Notes under the pieces: model-generated | Seen by the model: only the letters and a program-made list of their open reading frames with translations | Database searches by the model: none | Told to the model about the DNA's origin: nothing | Shown here: positions 8,526 through 17,568 of the stretch, piece by piece | Numbering within the stretch: the stretch's first letter is position 1 | Layout: each line of letters begins with the position of its first letter | Made by a program: the position numbers and the translations under genes | Assembly (NCBI GenBank): GCA_002404865.1 | Contig: DHKP01000031.1 | Span: 5,344 to 69,343, forward strand | DNA length: 64,000 nucleotides | Reading direction: 5' to 3' | From: Caryophanales bacterium UBA4691 | GTDB lineage: Bacteria; Bacillota_I; Bacilli_A; RFN20; CAG-826

Positions 8526-9815
8526 TTAGCTATTCTTTCCTTTATTATTGATGCCTAGCCACCGAAAAAAATCAAATAGCCATAAAATAGTAAGAACAAT
8601 TAGAATTATCGCTGAAACACATACTTCAGCAATGCCAGCCATTAGGCAAGAAGCAGTAAAACACGTAGCAATGCCGGTAAACAAGAATACTATCACAGCT
8701 AAGAAAGCACTTATATAACCATATTTCTTTCCCGTGTTCAAATTGCCTTCTTGCCAAAGCATTTCAGTCTTTTCTCTGCTTTGTTGCTCAAAAAAATCAA
8801 CGTCAATATAACGACTTACGATTTTACATAAATCACGATCGCTGGGCTTGATGAAAATGGAATCACCATTGTAAAGCAGTCTCATCTTTGACATGGTTTT
8901 CGCAGAAGAACGAATCTTAGAAAGTCTTGCGAAGCAATCTAATCTACCATAAAAATTCCGATTAAATATATCATCAATTTTATCGTGCGCCAGTACGACC
9001 ATAGAGCTGTACACCAAAGAGCTTAACATGACGTTGAACTCGTGCTTAGCTTGGTATCTAACCATATGAACGAAATTATTATTCTCTTTTCCCTCTATTT
9101 TGTTTCTCCACCTAATGCTGGAATATGGGTTCATAACGCCAAATACAAACAGGCCATCCGAATAATATAGATGCTTCGTCAAACCGTTAGCGAGTTCTTC
9201 GATACCAATTTCCGTTTTCAAAAATTCTGCTTTTTCTAGTTCGCCCCTTTTCTTCATATAAGCATAGTCAAACAAGTCTTTAGAAGTTTCTTTTCGAGAA
9301 AAAGCCGCTTGCAAACACACGCTGTCAAATATAAGTTTAGCATCATCCGCATCTTTGGATTCTTCAATCGCTTTGATAAAAATTGCGCCATATGCCGCAT
9401 AAGAAGTTGCAGGTAAGCTAAATCTCTTCGCCGATATGTCGATGGGTTCTTGCAAAACCTTGATTTCATTTTTCTTTTTGTTCTTTATGTTTTCGCGCTT
9501 ACAAGTAAAGTTTGTATCTACTTTAAAAAGTGAATTAAAATCAACGACTGAAAAAATAGAATGCAATAAATCAGAAAGAGAAGAAATCATCGTGGAGGAA
9601 GCTAAAACTTGACCATTTATCATAAAATTCGATGATGATCCATCGATTGTTTTTACCATGTTTTCGATTTGAATCATAGCATTCATGATTTGAAAATCAC
9701 CAATGGCAATTGTCAAAACAAAGTTTTGAGATTTTCCTTGGATAATCCTCAAAATATCAATGGCATCTAAATAGCGTTTCGCGGCCTTCTTAATATTTTT
9801 CCAGTCATCTCTCAA
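8526..9815 (-). CDS. Unrecognised protein with C-terminal membrane anchor
   Basis: A 429-residue protein with no family I recognise. About 365 residues are soluble and mostly helical. Two strong hydrophobic segments follow near residues 372-392 and 398-420, ending in a short charged tail, so the body should be held at the membrane by a C-terminal hairpin. The start is a TTG inside the overlap TTGA with the upstream gene stop, so it is translationally coupled to the 162-aa gene at 9812-10300. The two form a closed two-gene operon between broken ATPase genes. Membrane effector domains in such pairs are common in abortive-infection systems; applying that here is inference. Confidence 0.75.
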   Translation of the reverse strand: MRDDWKNIKKAAKRYLDAIDILRIIQGKSQNFVLTIAIGDFQIMNAMIQIENMVKTIDGSSSNFMINGQVLASSTMISSLSDLLHSIFSVVDFNSLFKVDTNFTCKRENIKNKKKNEIKVLQEPIDISAKRFSLPATSYAAYGAIFIKAIEESKDADDAKLIFDSVCLQAAFSRKETSKDLFDYAYMKKRGELEKAEFLKTEIGIEELANGLTKHLYYSDGLFVFGVMNPYSSIRWRNKIEGKENNNFVHMVRYQAKHEFNVMLSSLVYSSMVVLAHDKIDDIFNRNFYGRLDCFARLSKIRSSAKTMSKMRLLYNGDSIFIKPSDRDLCKIVSRYIDVDFFEQQSREKTEMLWQEGNLNTGKKYGYISAFLAVIVFLFTGIATCFTASCLMAGIAEVCVSAIILIVLTILWLFDFFRWLGINNKGKNS

Positions 9816-10300
9816 TTCATTCGGAAAAATGACTCCGAGGTATTTCTTAATTCTTTTTTAATGCTTTGATAATTCTTCTTAAGGATATCATCGACATCTT
9901 CTCTCGATTTTGTGTTAGCGCATTTTAAAAAGAGAGCAAAAAGATTGGCCCTAAACGAATCGATGCTACTAAAAGCTTTCTGATTTCGCTGAACACTTTT
10001 AGAAAACTCTAAAAAAGAGGCCGTAAAATCTTCTTCAATTTTGTGGCACCGTGTTTCTAAATGGCTGTTGAAACGCGTCCTATCAATAGGGAACAAAGAT
10101 ATTTTAGAGAAGCCGCCCTGTGCTTTATTCTCATTAATACGTATATTATTTGCAGCAGAGAGCGACAATTTATCTTTTCTGAATAATTCAATTTTTCGGT
10201 TTTTGTCTGTGAATTCATTTGCGATTAGTGTGCAAAATTCTTCTTTACTGCCTTCATAGAAAAACGATTTCGTAGAATAAATATCAAATACAATTTTCAT
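9812..10300 (-). CDS. Unrecognised 162-aa protein, first gene of a two-gene operon
   Basis: The reading frame is open from 10525, but the ATG at 10300 is the sensible start. It is preceded by AAAGGA at proper spacing, and the upstream part is cysteine-rich and unlike a protein N terminus. The product begins MKIVFDIYSTKSFFYEGSKE, has alternating charged segments and no membrane helix. I do not recognise the family. The stop overlaps the TTG start of the membrane-anchored partner, so the two are made together. It may be the sensor, immunity or regulatory half of that pair. Confidence 0.7.
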   Translation of the reverse strand: MKIVFDIYSTKSFFYEGSKEEFCTLIANEFTDKNRKIELFRKDKLSLSAANNIRINENKAQGGFSKISLFPIDRTRFNSHLETRCHKIEEDFTASFLEFSKSVQRNQKAFSSIDSFRANLFALFLKCANTKSREDVDDILKKNYQSIKKELRNTSESFFRMN

Positions 10301-10540
10301 AAAAAATCCTTTGTTTATTTTAATGATATTAAAAAACAGGGATAATAAAAAGCCAAAACCACCCAGCGAGCTCTCTAAATGAAACCCTATTTGAAAAGGA
10401 AAGAACATCAAATACCGCCTGTCAGTAATATTTTCAAAAAGTGAATCTAGCCAACAAGTTGTGCAAAAATACACTAAGTCACAATGAGTACAGGCAATTG
10501 GAGTGCAAACGCTGAATCTTTCCAAAAATCATGGCCGATG

Positions 10541-11302
10541 CTACAAATCCATGCTGTTTTCATTCAAAAGGAAATCAAACAAATGAATGACAAGATGTCC
10601 TTTATCCGTTCTCCAAGGCTTTGCGTAGTCTTGGGTGGCGATAATCTTTTTAAAGGAATCAGGAATTAAATCAAGGTGTTTTATCTCGCTTTCTTGCTTA
10701 TCCTCTTTTGACAAAGTGTAAGCGGATTGGATGTAATAACGGGCGCTGCCCTTATTAGAAATAAAATCCACTTCATGCCTTACATTCTTTTGTTTTCCGT
10801 CAGTGTCTTTTTCCGCGTGTTCGATTGTGCCAACATCGACATTAAACCCTCGTACAACAAGCTCGTTATAAATGATATTGTCCAAGATAAGGGTTTGCTC
10901 TTGTTGCCGAAAATTGAGTCGGCTATTCCGTAAGCCGATATCGGAAAAATAATATTTATAAGGCGAATCAATATAACGTTTCCCCTTGATGTCATAACGC
11001 GTTGCTTTTCGGATAATAAACGCGTCGATAAGATAGTCGATGTCCCTAGAAATAGTGATATCAGACGTTTCGATTTGATGCGATTTAAAGGTATTCGCTA
11101 ATTTCGTCGGGTTCGTTAAAGAACCTATCGAAGAGGACAAAATATTAAACAATGCGTCAAGGATTGTATCTCCCCTAAGATGGTTCCTTTCCACAACGTC
11201 TTTAATGTAAGTCATGTTAACCAAATTATCGATGTAATTGGCCTTATCTTCATCATTATCAAGCGACAATAAATAAGGCATCCCTCCATATCGACTATAT
11301 TC
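10541..11302 (-). pseudogene. C-terminal half of an IS-split AAA_14/DUF4143 ATPase
   Basis: Encodes the DUF4143 half: MPYLLSLDNDEDKANYIDNL, the interdomain linker TYIKDVVERNHL, a winged helix and the C-terminal nuclease-like domain with RHEVDFIS and YYIQSAY. The N-terminal ATPase half is at 13285-13934 on the same strand. The IS element 11303-13284 lies between them, and the 124 bp at 11179-11302 occurs again at 13285-13408. The intact ancestor would have been about 400 residues. Proteins of this family are widespread, mobile and poorly understood. Without the P-loop half this piece cannot work as an ATPase. Confidence 0.9.
11179..11302. repeat. Left copy of the 124-bp IS target duplication
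   Basis: These 124 bp are identical to 13285-13408 (constant offset 2,106 bp) and directly flank the IS1634-like element. They begin GATGGTTCC and end CTATATTC. The sequence is part of the interrupted ATPase gene, so it is duplicated target and not part of the IS. Confidence 0.95.
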
Positions 11303-13284
11303 CCATTTTCAGCAGTTAATGATAGAAAATAGGCTTAAATGCTGAATTTTTTGGGAATTTAATGTAGCCTTAAGTTTTCATTCCGGATATCTTCTTCAGC
11401 TGCTTGCTCGAATAATACTTGTGGTTGAGGCCCAAAGAATAATTTCTCTCCAATGCCTCCAATGCCTTGGAGCTTGTGTACAATGCCTCGCCGTAGCCCG
11501 TTTCCCGGTCGATCCTGACGTTCATGCTTTTCAGCGTGCCTATCAAGGCGTCGTTGGTTATCTCCCCGTCGTTCAGCCCCAGCTTCATCAGGCCGAAGAT
11601 CAAAAGGGAAACGAAGCAAACAAGGAAATGGGCTTGGATCCTTTCGCTCTTCTGGTGGTAGACGGGCCTCGCCTTGAAGTTGGTCTTCATTACCCTGAAG
11701 CAGTCTTCGATCTTCCATCTGAAGCTGTTGATCCTGAGTATTTCCTTGACGTCGTCCTCGAGGTTCGTGGCTATGGCGTAAAAGCCGTGGTATTCCTGCT
11801 CCGAATCGGCTCTGGAGCCGTCCAGGCGCAGCTCGTTGCTCCCAGATACCACGCCATTGCCGTCCACGGCGCAGGGGAAGACGAATCTCCTGACGTCGTT
11901 GGGGCCGAAGGCCATTTTGCCGCCGCCGACCATCTTCTCGGCCCTGGAGAGCTGCTTCAGGAATATCCCTCTCTGGTAGACGAATTCCTTCAGGCTGAAA
12001 GTGACGATTACCCTTTCGCCCTTTTCGCTCACGTAGTCTTTGTAGACGTCTCCTTTCTCGACCGTCGCCCTCTCGACGTCGGAAAGGCCGGCGCCGCTCG
12101 CGGCCTTCTCGCATATGGATCTGTATTCCGAGAAATCGGCCTCGCTCCCGTCCCTCAGGTACCTCCAGTTCAGGTTCTTGAAGACCAGCTCCGAATCCTT
12201 TCCGGAAAGCCTCTTCAGCGATTGGGACACGACATACGCCCTGTCGCTGAAGCTGTTGAACCTCCTCGTGCTCGAGGAGCCCAGGCCGGCATCCGCGCAA
12301 TAGACGAACTTCGACAGCCTGTAGTCCTTTATTATCCTCTCCTCCAAAGGGGCGGCGGTCGTCTGCTCGTTGGTGTTGCCGGGGTTTATCGACATGGCCA
12401 AAGGCAATCCGTCCCCGTCGATGAACAGCCCCATCTGGACGATGGGGTTGGGCCTATGCTCCTTGCTGACGCCGTATTTCCTCAGCCCCTTCGCCGCCGC
12501 GTCCCCGTCTTCCTCCTCGATCTCGAAGAAATAGTTGGTGCAGTCGTAATAGAGGACCGACTTCTTCCTTCCGTGGACCCCCTCCGAGGCCCTGTACAGG
12601 TGCGCCTGCAAAGGGTCCGACAGCTTGTAAAGGATGTCCATGCCCCTGTAGATGTCGTCCAATCCGAGGTCGAAGTCGGCCAGGTAGGAATCCATGTCGT
12701 CGAAGGTGGAAAGCTTGGACTTCGGGGAGAGGATGCGCGAGAAAACCAGCAATTTCAGGACGTTGGTCAGGTCATACTTGATCTTGCGCTTCGAGGTCTC
12801 GCCTTTCAGGAAGCTCCCGATCCTTAATTGGTCGAAGATCTTGTTCAGGTAGGAGTACCCGACGTTCTTGGAGACGCCTTTGGAGCCGATGAGGCCCGTC
12901 TTCCCCAGCTCCTCGGCGAAGCTGATGGTTTTGCTGAAGGACAGGGTGCCGTCGGCTTTGAGCCTGTCGTTCTCCCTCCGGACGGCCTCCTTGGCATAAG
13001 CCAAAGGATCCTCGTGGCCCTGTGCCAGGAGCTCGCTGGACTTCCCGATGGGCTTGATCCTAATGGTCCTTACTTTGCCGCCGAGCCTTTGGGATCTGGC
13101 CAGATAGTAGATGGGGTTTTTCTTGTTTCCGCCGATATCGAGTTTCATATGAAGCCATTATACACGATAAGGCTACGTAAGGCTACATTTACTTTTATAA
13201 GATTTGACAAAAAGAAAAATCGGTCAGCACTGAACGTTTGCCCGATTCTTCATATTGATTTTCATTTGTTTCTGCTAAAGACCC
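11303..13284 (-). mobile_element. IS1634-family (IS4-like) insertion sequence, complete
   Basis: A 1,982-bp element bounded by the 124-bp direct repeats, with one transposase gene on the minus strand. Its left end reads CCCATTTTCAGCAG and its right end, reverse-complemented, GGGTCTTTAGCAG, giving weak terminal similarity centred on AGCAG. The interior is much richer in G+C than the surroundings, so it has arrived from another genome. IS1634 from Mycoplasma is known for target duplications of tens to hundreds of bp, matching what is seen. A degenerate fragment of a related element lies at 27857-28309. Confidence 0.92.
11370..13148 (-). CDS. IS1634-family DDE transposase
   Basis: A 592-residue transposase with the expected DDE acid triad: Asp202 in LYYDCTNYFFE, Asp286 in YCADAGLGSS and Glu481 in WKIEDCFRVMKTNFK. 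The last is the R...E...K block with the KARPVYHQ context typical of IS4-related enzymes. Codons are G/C-rich at third positions, unlike every neighbour, and this produces a long open antisense frame that is only a shadow. The gene fills the element. No frameshift or stop is visible, so the element may still be mobile. It splits a host ATPase gene. Confidence 0.95.
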   Translation of the reverse strand: MKLDIGGNKKNPIYYLARSQRLGGKVRTIRIKPIGKSSELLAQGHEDPLAYAKEAVRRENDRLKADGTLSFSKTISFAEELGKTGLIGSKGVSKNVGYSYLNKIFDQLRIGSFLKGETSKRKIKYDLTNVLKLLVFSRILSPKSKLSTFDDMDSYLADFDLGLDDIYRGMDILYKLSDPLQAHLYRASEGVHGRKKSVLYYDCTNYFFEIEEEDGDAAAKGLRKYGVSKEHRPNPIVQMGLFIDGDGLPLAMSINPGNTNEQTTAAPLEERIIKDYRLSKFVYCADAGLGSSSTRRFNSFSDRAYVVSQSLKRLSGKDSELVFKNLNWRYLRDGSEADFSEYRSICEKAASGAGLSDVERATVEKGDVYKDYVSEKGERVIVTFSLKEFVYQRGIFLKQLSRAEKMVGGGKMAFGPNDVRRFVFPCAVDGNGVVSGSNELRLDGSRADSEQEYHGFYAIATNLEDDVKEILRINSFRWKIEDCFRVMKTNFKARPVYHQKSERIQAHFLVCFVSLLIFGLMKLGLNDGEITNDALIGTLKSMNVRIDRETGYGEALYTSSKALEALERNYSLGLNHKYYSSKQLKKISGMKT

Positions 13285-13408
13285 GATGGTTCCTTTCCAC
13301 AACGTCTTTAATGTAAGTCATGTTAACCAAATTATCGATGTAATTGGCCTTATCTTCATCATTATCAAGCGACAATAAATAAGGCATCCCTCCATATCGA
13401 CTATATTC
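13285..13408. repeat. Right copy of the 124-bp IS target duplication
   Basis: Identical to 11179-11302. It encodes the last target codons of the N-terminal ATPase fragment (around YSRYGGMPYLLSLDN) and thereby defines the right boundary of the IS. Confidence 0.95.
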
Positions 13409-13934
13409 TTCATAAGCTTTAATGAGATCCTTATCCGTATAGGCGGAATAAAACTCTTTAAAAGTGAGGGGGACGCTCTCACTTCATCCCCTCTCCCCTG
13501 AATTCCGTCATAACATCAGAAGAAAGGAATTTAGAATTTGATCCCGTAACATAGATATCAACATTCCCTTTTCGTAATAACCCGTTCAATATCCCGTATG
13601 GGCGAATAGGCTCCACCCCTTTTCTTTCTTCTTTAGTAATCGCAAATTGGGCTTCATCTAGCACAATATAATGTTTTTCGTTTTCGTTTTTAACACAGCT
13701 TCTTAAATACGAGGAAAGCTCACTAGGGTCGCGGTATTTTGTATTTTTATCATCGTCCAAAGGCGAAGTTATGATGTTTTTCTTTGTAACACCATTTCGA
13801 ATCAAATAGTCATAGAACAAATGAAAAAGAAGATATCTTTTGCCGCATCTTCTAAGGCCTGTGATGACTTTGAATAAACCATTGTCTTTCTTTCGAATTA
13901 ATTTGTTTAAGTACATGTCGCGGCGAACGATCAT
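13285..13934 (-). pseudogene. N-terminal half of the IS-split AAA_14/DUF4143 ATPase
   Basis: Starts at ATG 13934 (GGAG four bases upstream) with MIVRRDMYLNKLIRKKDNG. The P-loop is GLRRCGKRYLLF, where Arg replaces the usual Ser/Thr after GK; Walker B is YIVLDEAQF. The frame breaks near 13480: after TEFRGEGMK a stop occurs, while DEVR and then PLTFKEFYSAYTDKDL continue in other frames. At least two indels therefore fall within about 30 bp. The gene was probably already dead before, or soon after, the IS insertion at 13284/13285. Confidence 0.88.
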
Positions 13935-13991
13935 AGTTCTCCTTCTACTTTGGAAAAATGTATTTATATATCTTTTTCCGAAGTAAGAAAT
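13882..13991. repeat. Diverged direct repeat, copy 1 (5' end of the ATPase gene)
   Basis: This stretch covers the first codons and upstream region of the AAA_14 gene. It reappears in degenerate form at 16171-16280 in the same orientation; both copies contain CTTTGGAAAAATGTATTTA and TTTGAATTAATTTG-like blocks. The two copies bracket the AAA-TOPRIM pair. Confidence 0.75.
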
Positions 13992-14264
13992 ATCAAGGCG
14001 GGAACGCGAAACCAAAAGAGGGACTAAGCCCCCATTAATATAATGAATACTATGATTTGCGTCTTGTCTTACTTGTTGTAAGTGCGAATTTCATAAGAAG
14101 GTATAACTTTTATGCTTTTCTGTTCAGGCCAAATATAGGCAAACCACAAATTCCTGGTTCGTAGCAAGGTCGATAAAAATAATGGGCGCCGCGTGTTGAA
14201 ATAATTCTGTTTATTCTTTATGATTAAACCGTAAAAAAATTACGGATGATTGCAGAGGTAGATT

Positions 14265-15401
14265 ATGTTAAAGAGGTTTTCAGTCAAGGGATTTAAAAAT
14301 TTCAAAGACGAGATTGTTTTCGAATTAGCTAATCCAGGCAAATACGATTTCAATAATGAACTCATCAAAAACAAAATCATCAATAAAGGCATCATATACG
14401 GCAAAAACGGTTCAGGAAAATCAAACCTCGGAGAAGCATTATTCGATATTGATAATAATTTAATGATCTTAGGGAAGGGCTTGAAATTTCTCTCGCCTTT
14501 TACCGGTGTATACAAAAACGTTTTCTCAAATGAAAATCCGAGGTTTTCCTATTGTTTCAATCTTGATGGTACAGAGGCTGAATATAGTTACACTAAAATC
14601 AATCCTCAGTTCGTCATGGAGGAAGAATTAAAGATTAATGGCGAGCTCGTACTTTCTTATTCATGCGAAAAACCAAACAACATCTTTTCAAAGATTCCCA
14701 ATACTGAGAACTTAAATTTCAAAAACATGACAAAGGGGATTTCTCCCCTACTATACATTTATCGAACAGTGAAATTCAGTGAGACAAGCCCTATCACAAA
14801 GCTATTCCGCTTCGTTGAAGGGATGCTTTGGTTCCGCTGCCTCAACAAAGGTAACCAGTTTAGTGGATTCCCTGGTCAATCTGAATTCATCGAAAAGGCG
14901 ATTATCGAAAAAAACAAAGTGAAGGATTTCCAAAACTTCCTAGAAAACATCGCAGACATTCATTACGAACTAGTTGCGGGAGAGACAGGGCAAATAGATA
15001 TCGTAACTGGCGAAAAACAAAAAACAATTTTTGCGATATACAACGGAACGCCATATCTACTTTCTGCGCTTTTATCAACGGGGACAGAAGCCTTAGAGCT
15101 ATTCTATTATTGGCAAATGTCGTTTAAGAACATCCGCTTTTTGTTCATTGATGAATTTGATGCGTTTTATCATTATGAGCTCAGCGAAAAAATCATCACT
15201 CTGCTCAACAAAAATTCTTCTTTCCAATCTTTTGTAACAACACATTGCACTTCATTAATGACGAACGAACTAAGTAGACCCGACTGCTTGTTCTTAATGA
15301 GTGGAAACAAAATCAAACCGCTATGTGATTGCACAGACAAAGAATTACGAGAAGGGCACAACTTAGAAAAAATCTATCATAACAAGGGGTTTGATTATTG
15401 A
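14265..15401 (+). CDS. AAA_15/OLD-type ATPase, first gene of an ATPase-TOPRIM pair
   Basis: A 378-residue SMC/ABC-like ATPase beginning MLKRFSVKGFKNFKDEIVFE, with Walker A GKNGSGKS at residues 46-53. Late in the protein are RFLFIDEFDAFYHYELSEK (Walker B with D-loop) and FVTTHCTSLM (H-loop), the layout of AAA_15/AAA_21 proteins. GAGG precedes the ATG. Its stop overlaps the start of the TOPRIM-like gene as TGATG. Such ATPase-TOPRIM pairs include PARIS (AriA/AriB) and OLD-like defence systems, in which the ATPase senses a phage signal and holds or releases the nuclease. Which subtype this is cannot be settled from sequence alone. Confidence 0.85.
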   Translation: MLKRFSVKGFKNFKDEIVFELANPGKYDFNNELIKNKIINKGIIYGKNGSGKSNLGEALFDIDNNLMILGKGLKFLSPFTGVYKNVFSNENPRFSYCFNLDGTEAEYSYTKINPQFVMEEELKINGELVLSYSCEKPNNIFSKIPNTENLNFKNMTKGISPLLYIYRTVKFSETSPITKLFRFVEGMLWFRCLNKGNQFSGFPGQSEFIEKAIIEKNKVKDFQNFLENIADIHYELVAGETGQIDIVTGEKQKTIFAIYNGTPYLLSALLSTGTEALELFYYWQMSFKNIRFLFIDEFDAFYHYELSEKIITLLNKNSSFQSFVTTHCTSLMTNELSRPDCLFLMSGNKIKPLCDCTDKELREGHNLEKIYHNKGFDY

Positions 15402-16122
15402 TGAATAATCGCGTTCTTTTGCTTGTCGAAGGACAAGATGAATTCGTTTTCTTTCAAAGGCTAGGCCACGTTGCATTCGGCGAAAAGCTTCTAGAAATCG
15501 TAACATTGCGGTGCAACATATACTCGCTTTTCAAGTTGATGGAAGATTATGATTTCGATATCGACTTAGAAAAAGCGATTATGTGCTCTCCAAATTGCCC
15601 AGAAGAAGACAAAATCAGAGTTTCTAACACTCTCTTCCCCTATAAATACTTGATTTTCGATTTCGATTTTCAAGAAGAATCCATGGCCGAAAACGAAAAG
15701 ATAAATGCGATTGAAAAATGGTAAATATCTTTAACGATGAATCGGATAATGGGATGCTACTAATAAATTACCCCATGTTCGAATCCATCCGCGAAAAGTA
15801 CGAAAACAGACGTTTCGAAACCATCAAATTTAATCCTCTAAATCATGAATCCTATAAAGCCATCATTGATGAAAGAGGGAACAAGATCGATTGCGACAAA
15901 CTCGATAGAAAACAGTTCTTAGAATTAGCAGAGACATCTTTATGCATGTCCAATTACATCATAAAAGGGAAATACGAAAGGCCAAAGAAACAAGAAAAAG
16001 AATTAACGAAAACACTTTTTGAAAAGCAAAAAGAAGAGTTAACCAAAAAGGGCGCAATCTATTGCGTTAATACTTCCGCACAATTCCCTTGCTTCTATTT
16101 TGGCTTAAAGATATTGAAATAG
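15401..16122 (+). pseudogene. TOPRIM-like partner, frameshifted at an A tract
   Basis: Starts at ATG 15401 (MNNRVLLLVEGQDEFVFFQ), with a TOPRIM-style glutamate in LVEGQDE and DxD in YLIFDFDFQEE. At 15715-15720 the frame reads GAAAAATGG and stops. Adding one A restores EKMVNIFNDESDNGMLLINYPMFES..., which runs to 16122, so the original protein was about 240 residues. The break is either a genuine 1-bp deletion, an assembly error in a homopolymer, or (less likely) a slippery site. Both halves are well conserved-looking, which suggests a recent or artefactual lesion. Confidence 0.8.
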
Positions 16123-16170
16123 AGAAACCTGAAGTCTTATTAGTCCTACAATGATTTCGATTAAAGCTGT

Positions 16171-16280
16171 TTGTCTTTCTTTTGAATTAATTTGTCCAAG
16201 TATACATCCCGGCAAATAGTGACAAACGCTCATACTTTGGAAAAATGTATTTAAATATCTTTTCCCGAAATAAAAATGTA
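16171..16280. repeat. Diverged direct repeat, copy 2
   Basis: A degenerate copy of 13882-13991 (about three quarters of bases agree by eye). It is the relic of a second AAA_14 gene start with no coding body behind it. Together the copies suggest that the AAA-TOPRIM pair replaced, or was inserted into, a duplicated ATPase gene. Confidence 0.7.
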
Positions 16281-16368
16281 CGAACTATCGGTGGATGACA
16301 AGAAGATTTGCTTGATCCGCACCCTGCTTTAATAGGCGTTAATCAGCCAAAATCCCTGAAAATCCCAC

Positions 16369-17568
16369 TTATTTTGTTAATGAATAGATATCTGGACGTT
16401 TAATACTACGTCTAATCAATAACAAGGATAGCCCGATAAATACGACTAGCAACGTTAATAACGAGATTGAAGCGAATAGAACGGGGATGACACTAACGGG
16501 GAGATGAACGAGGATAGAACTAAAGATGAACTTCGTTAGGGATAATGACGCTACTCCGATGATTAAAGAGAATAGGAACGAAGCAAAGGTGCATAAGAAT
16601 AGTTCTAGAGTAATAAACTGAATGAGTTTTATTGGGGTATAGCCAGTAAGGAGCATTTCGGTGAATAGTTTGCTTTGGTTTTGATAGAAGTTTCTTAAAG
16701 AGAACAAGCAAACAAATAGCAAAGTCGCAATAAGGGGCAAGCCAATTAAAACAAATATCGTTGAGGCGATATCGCCAAAGGCGACTAATTCTAGATATAC
16801 GCCGTACTGCGTTCCTCCATATTGAATGAAAGATTCGAGTTTAAGTTCTTTAATCCTTTTGTTTGTCGAAGCGATATCCTCAAACTTACGAATATAGATT
16901 CGATTGACGCTTTTCTTCGTGATCGTTTTTAATTCACTTAACCGATCAATTTGAAAAATGAGGTTATTGCGTTCAAATAGATCACAAGGTTCATAATTTA
17001 AAATACCCACCACTTTAATATCCGTTAGACTCACCTTCGAACAAATGGATATCGTTTTCCCAATGATGCTAGAAGGAGATATCTGGATTGAATTTGTATT
17101 TCGAATATTTGAGAACGTTTCGTAAGATAAGCATATCTCGTTACTACTAGAAGGAAGAGTCCCATATAGACATATTTCTTTTTGATAAGCTTTATATGTA
17201 TCCACGACATTTTGAGGAATGTGACTAGTAGGACTACGATTTATCTCAAGAACATGAAAGTTGGATTGAGGCAATTTGTAACTAGAATCATTAACTTTTA
17301 TTTCGGCGTTAATAAGATAGTGAAGAGCATTAAAACGTTCATGCTCATATGGAGCAAAAACTTCATTAGCCTTATTTAGATCCAGTGAGATTAATTCATA
17401 GTAATTACTCGCTTTAAATTTCGCGATTTGATCATCTAAAGAATGAAAATAAGAAAAAGCCATATAAGTAAAGATAGATACCAATGCGAAAAGTAGAGTG
17501 AATAAGGAAGTAAACTTGATAAAGAACTTATTGTTATTTTTTAAATTAATAAACACTTCGTGAATCAT
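16369..17568 (-). CDS. ABC transporter permease, FtsX-like (second)
   Basis: A 399-residue permease with one N-terminal membrane helix (about residues 18-38), a large extracytoplasmic domain and three C-terminal helices (about 265-290, 312-340, 355-385): the MacB/FtsX layout. Its ATG overlaps the upstream permease stop by 4 bp. It is the last gene of an operon of two lipoproteins, an ATPase and two permeases. Such type VII ABC proteins drive lipoprotein or peptide handling at the outer membrane face rather than simple import. The substrate is unknown. Confidence 0.85.
   Translation of the reverse strand: MIHEVFINLKNNNKFFIKFTSLFTLLFALVSIFTYMAFSYFHSLDDQIAKFKASNYYELISLDLNKANEVFAPYEHERFNALHYLINAEIKVNDSSYKLPQSNFHVLEINRSPTSHIPQNVVDTYKAYQKEICLYGTLPSSSNEICLSYETFSNIRNTNSIQISPSSIIGKTISICSKVSLTDIKVVGILNYEPCDLFERNNLIFQIDRLSELKTITKKSVNRIYIRKFEDIASTNKRIKELKLESFIQYGGTQYGVYLELVAFGDIASTIFVLIGLPLIATLLFVCLFSLRNFYQNQSKLFTEMLLTGYTPIKLIQFITLELFLCTFASFLFSLIIGVASLSLTKFIFSSILVHLPVSVIPVLFASISLLTLLVVFIGLSLLLIRRSIKRPDIYSLTK

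Noticed and set aside
10301..10525. N-terminal extension of the 162-aa gene to 10525
   Set aside because: The extension is cysteine-rich and low in protein character, and AAAGGA marks the ATG at 10300.
11421..12827. A 468-codon open frame on the plus strand inside the IS
   Set aside because: It lies antisense to the transposase, whose G/C-rich codons keep the other strand open; composition is not protein-like.
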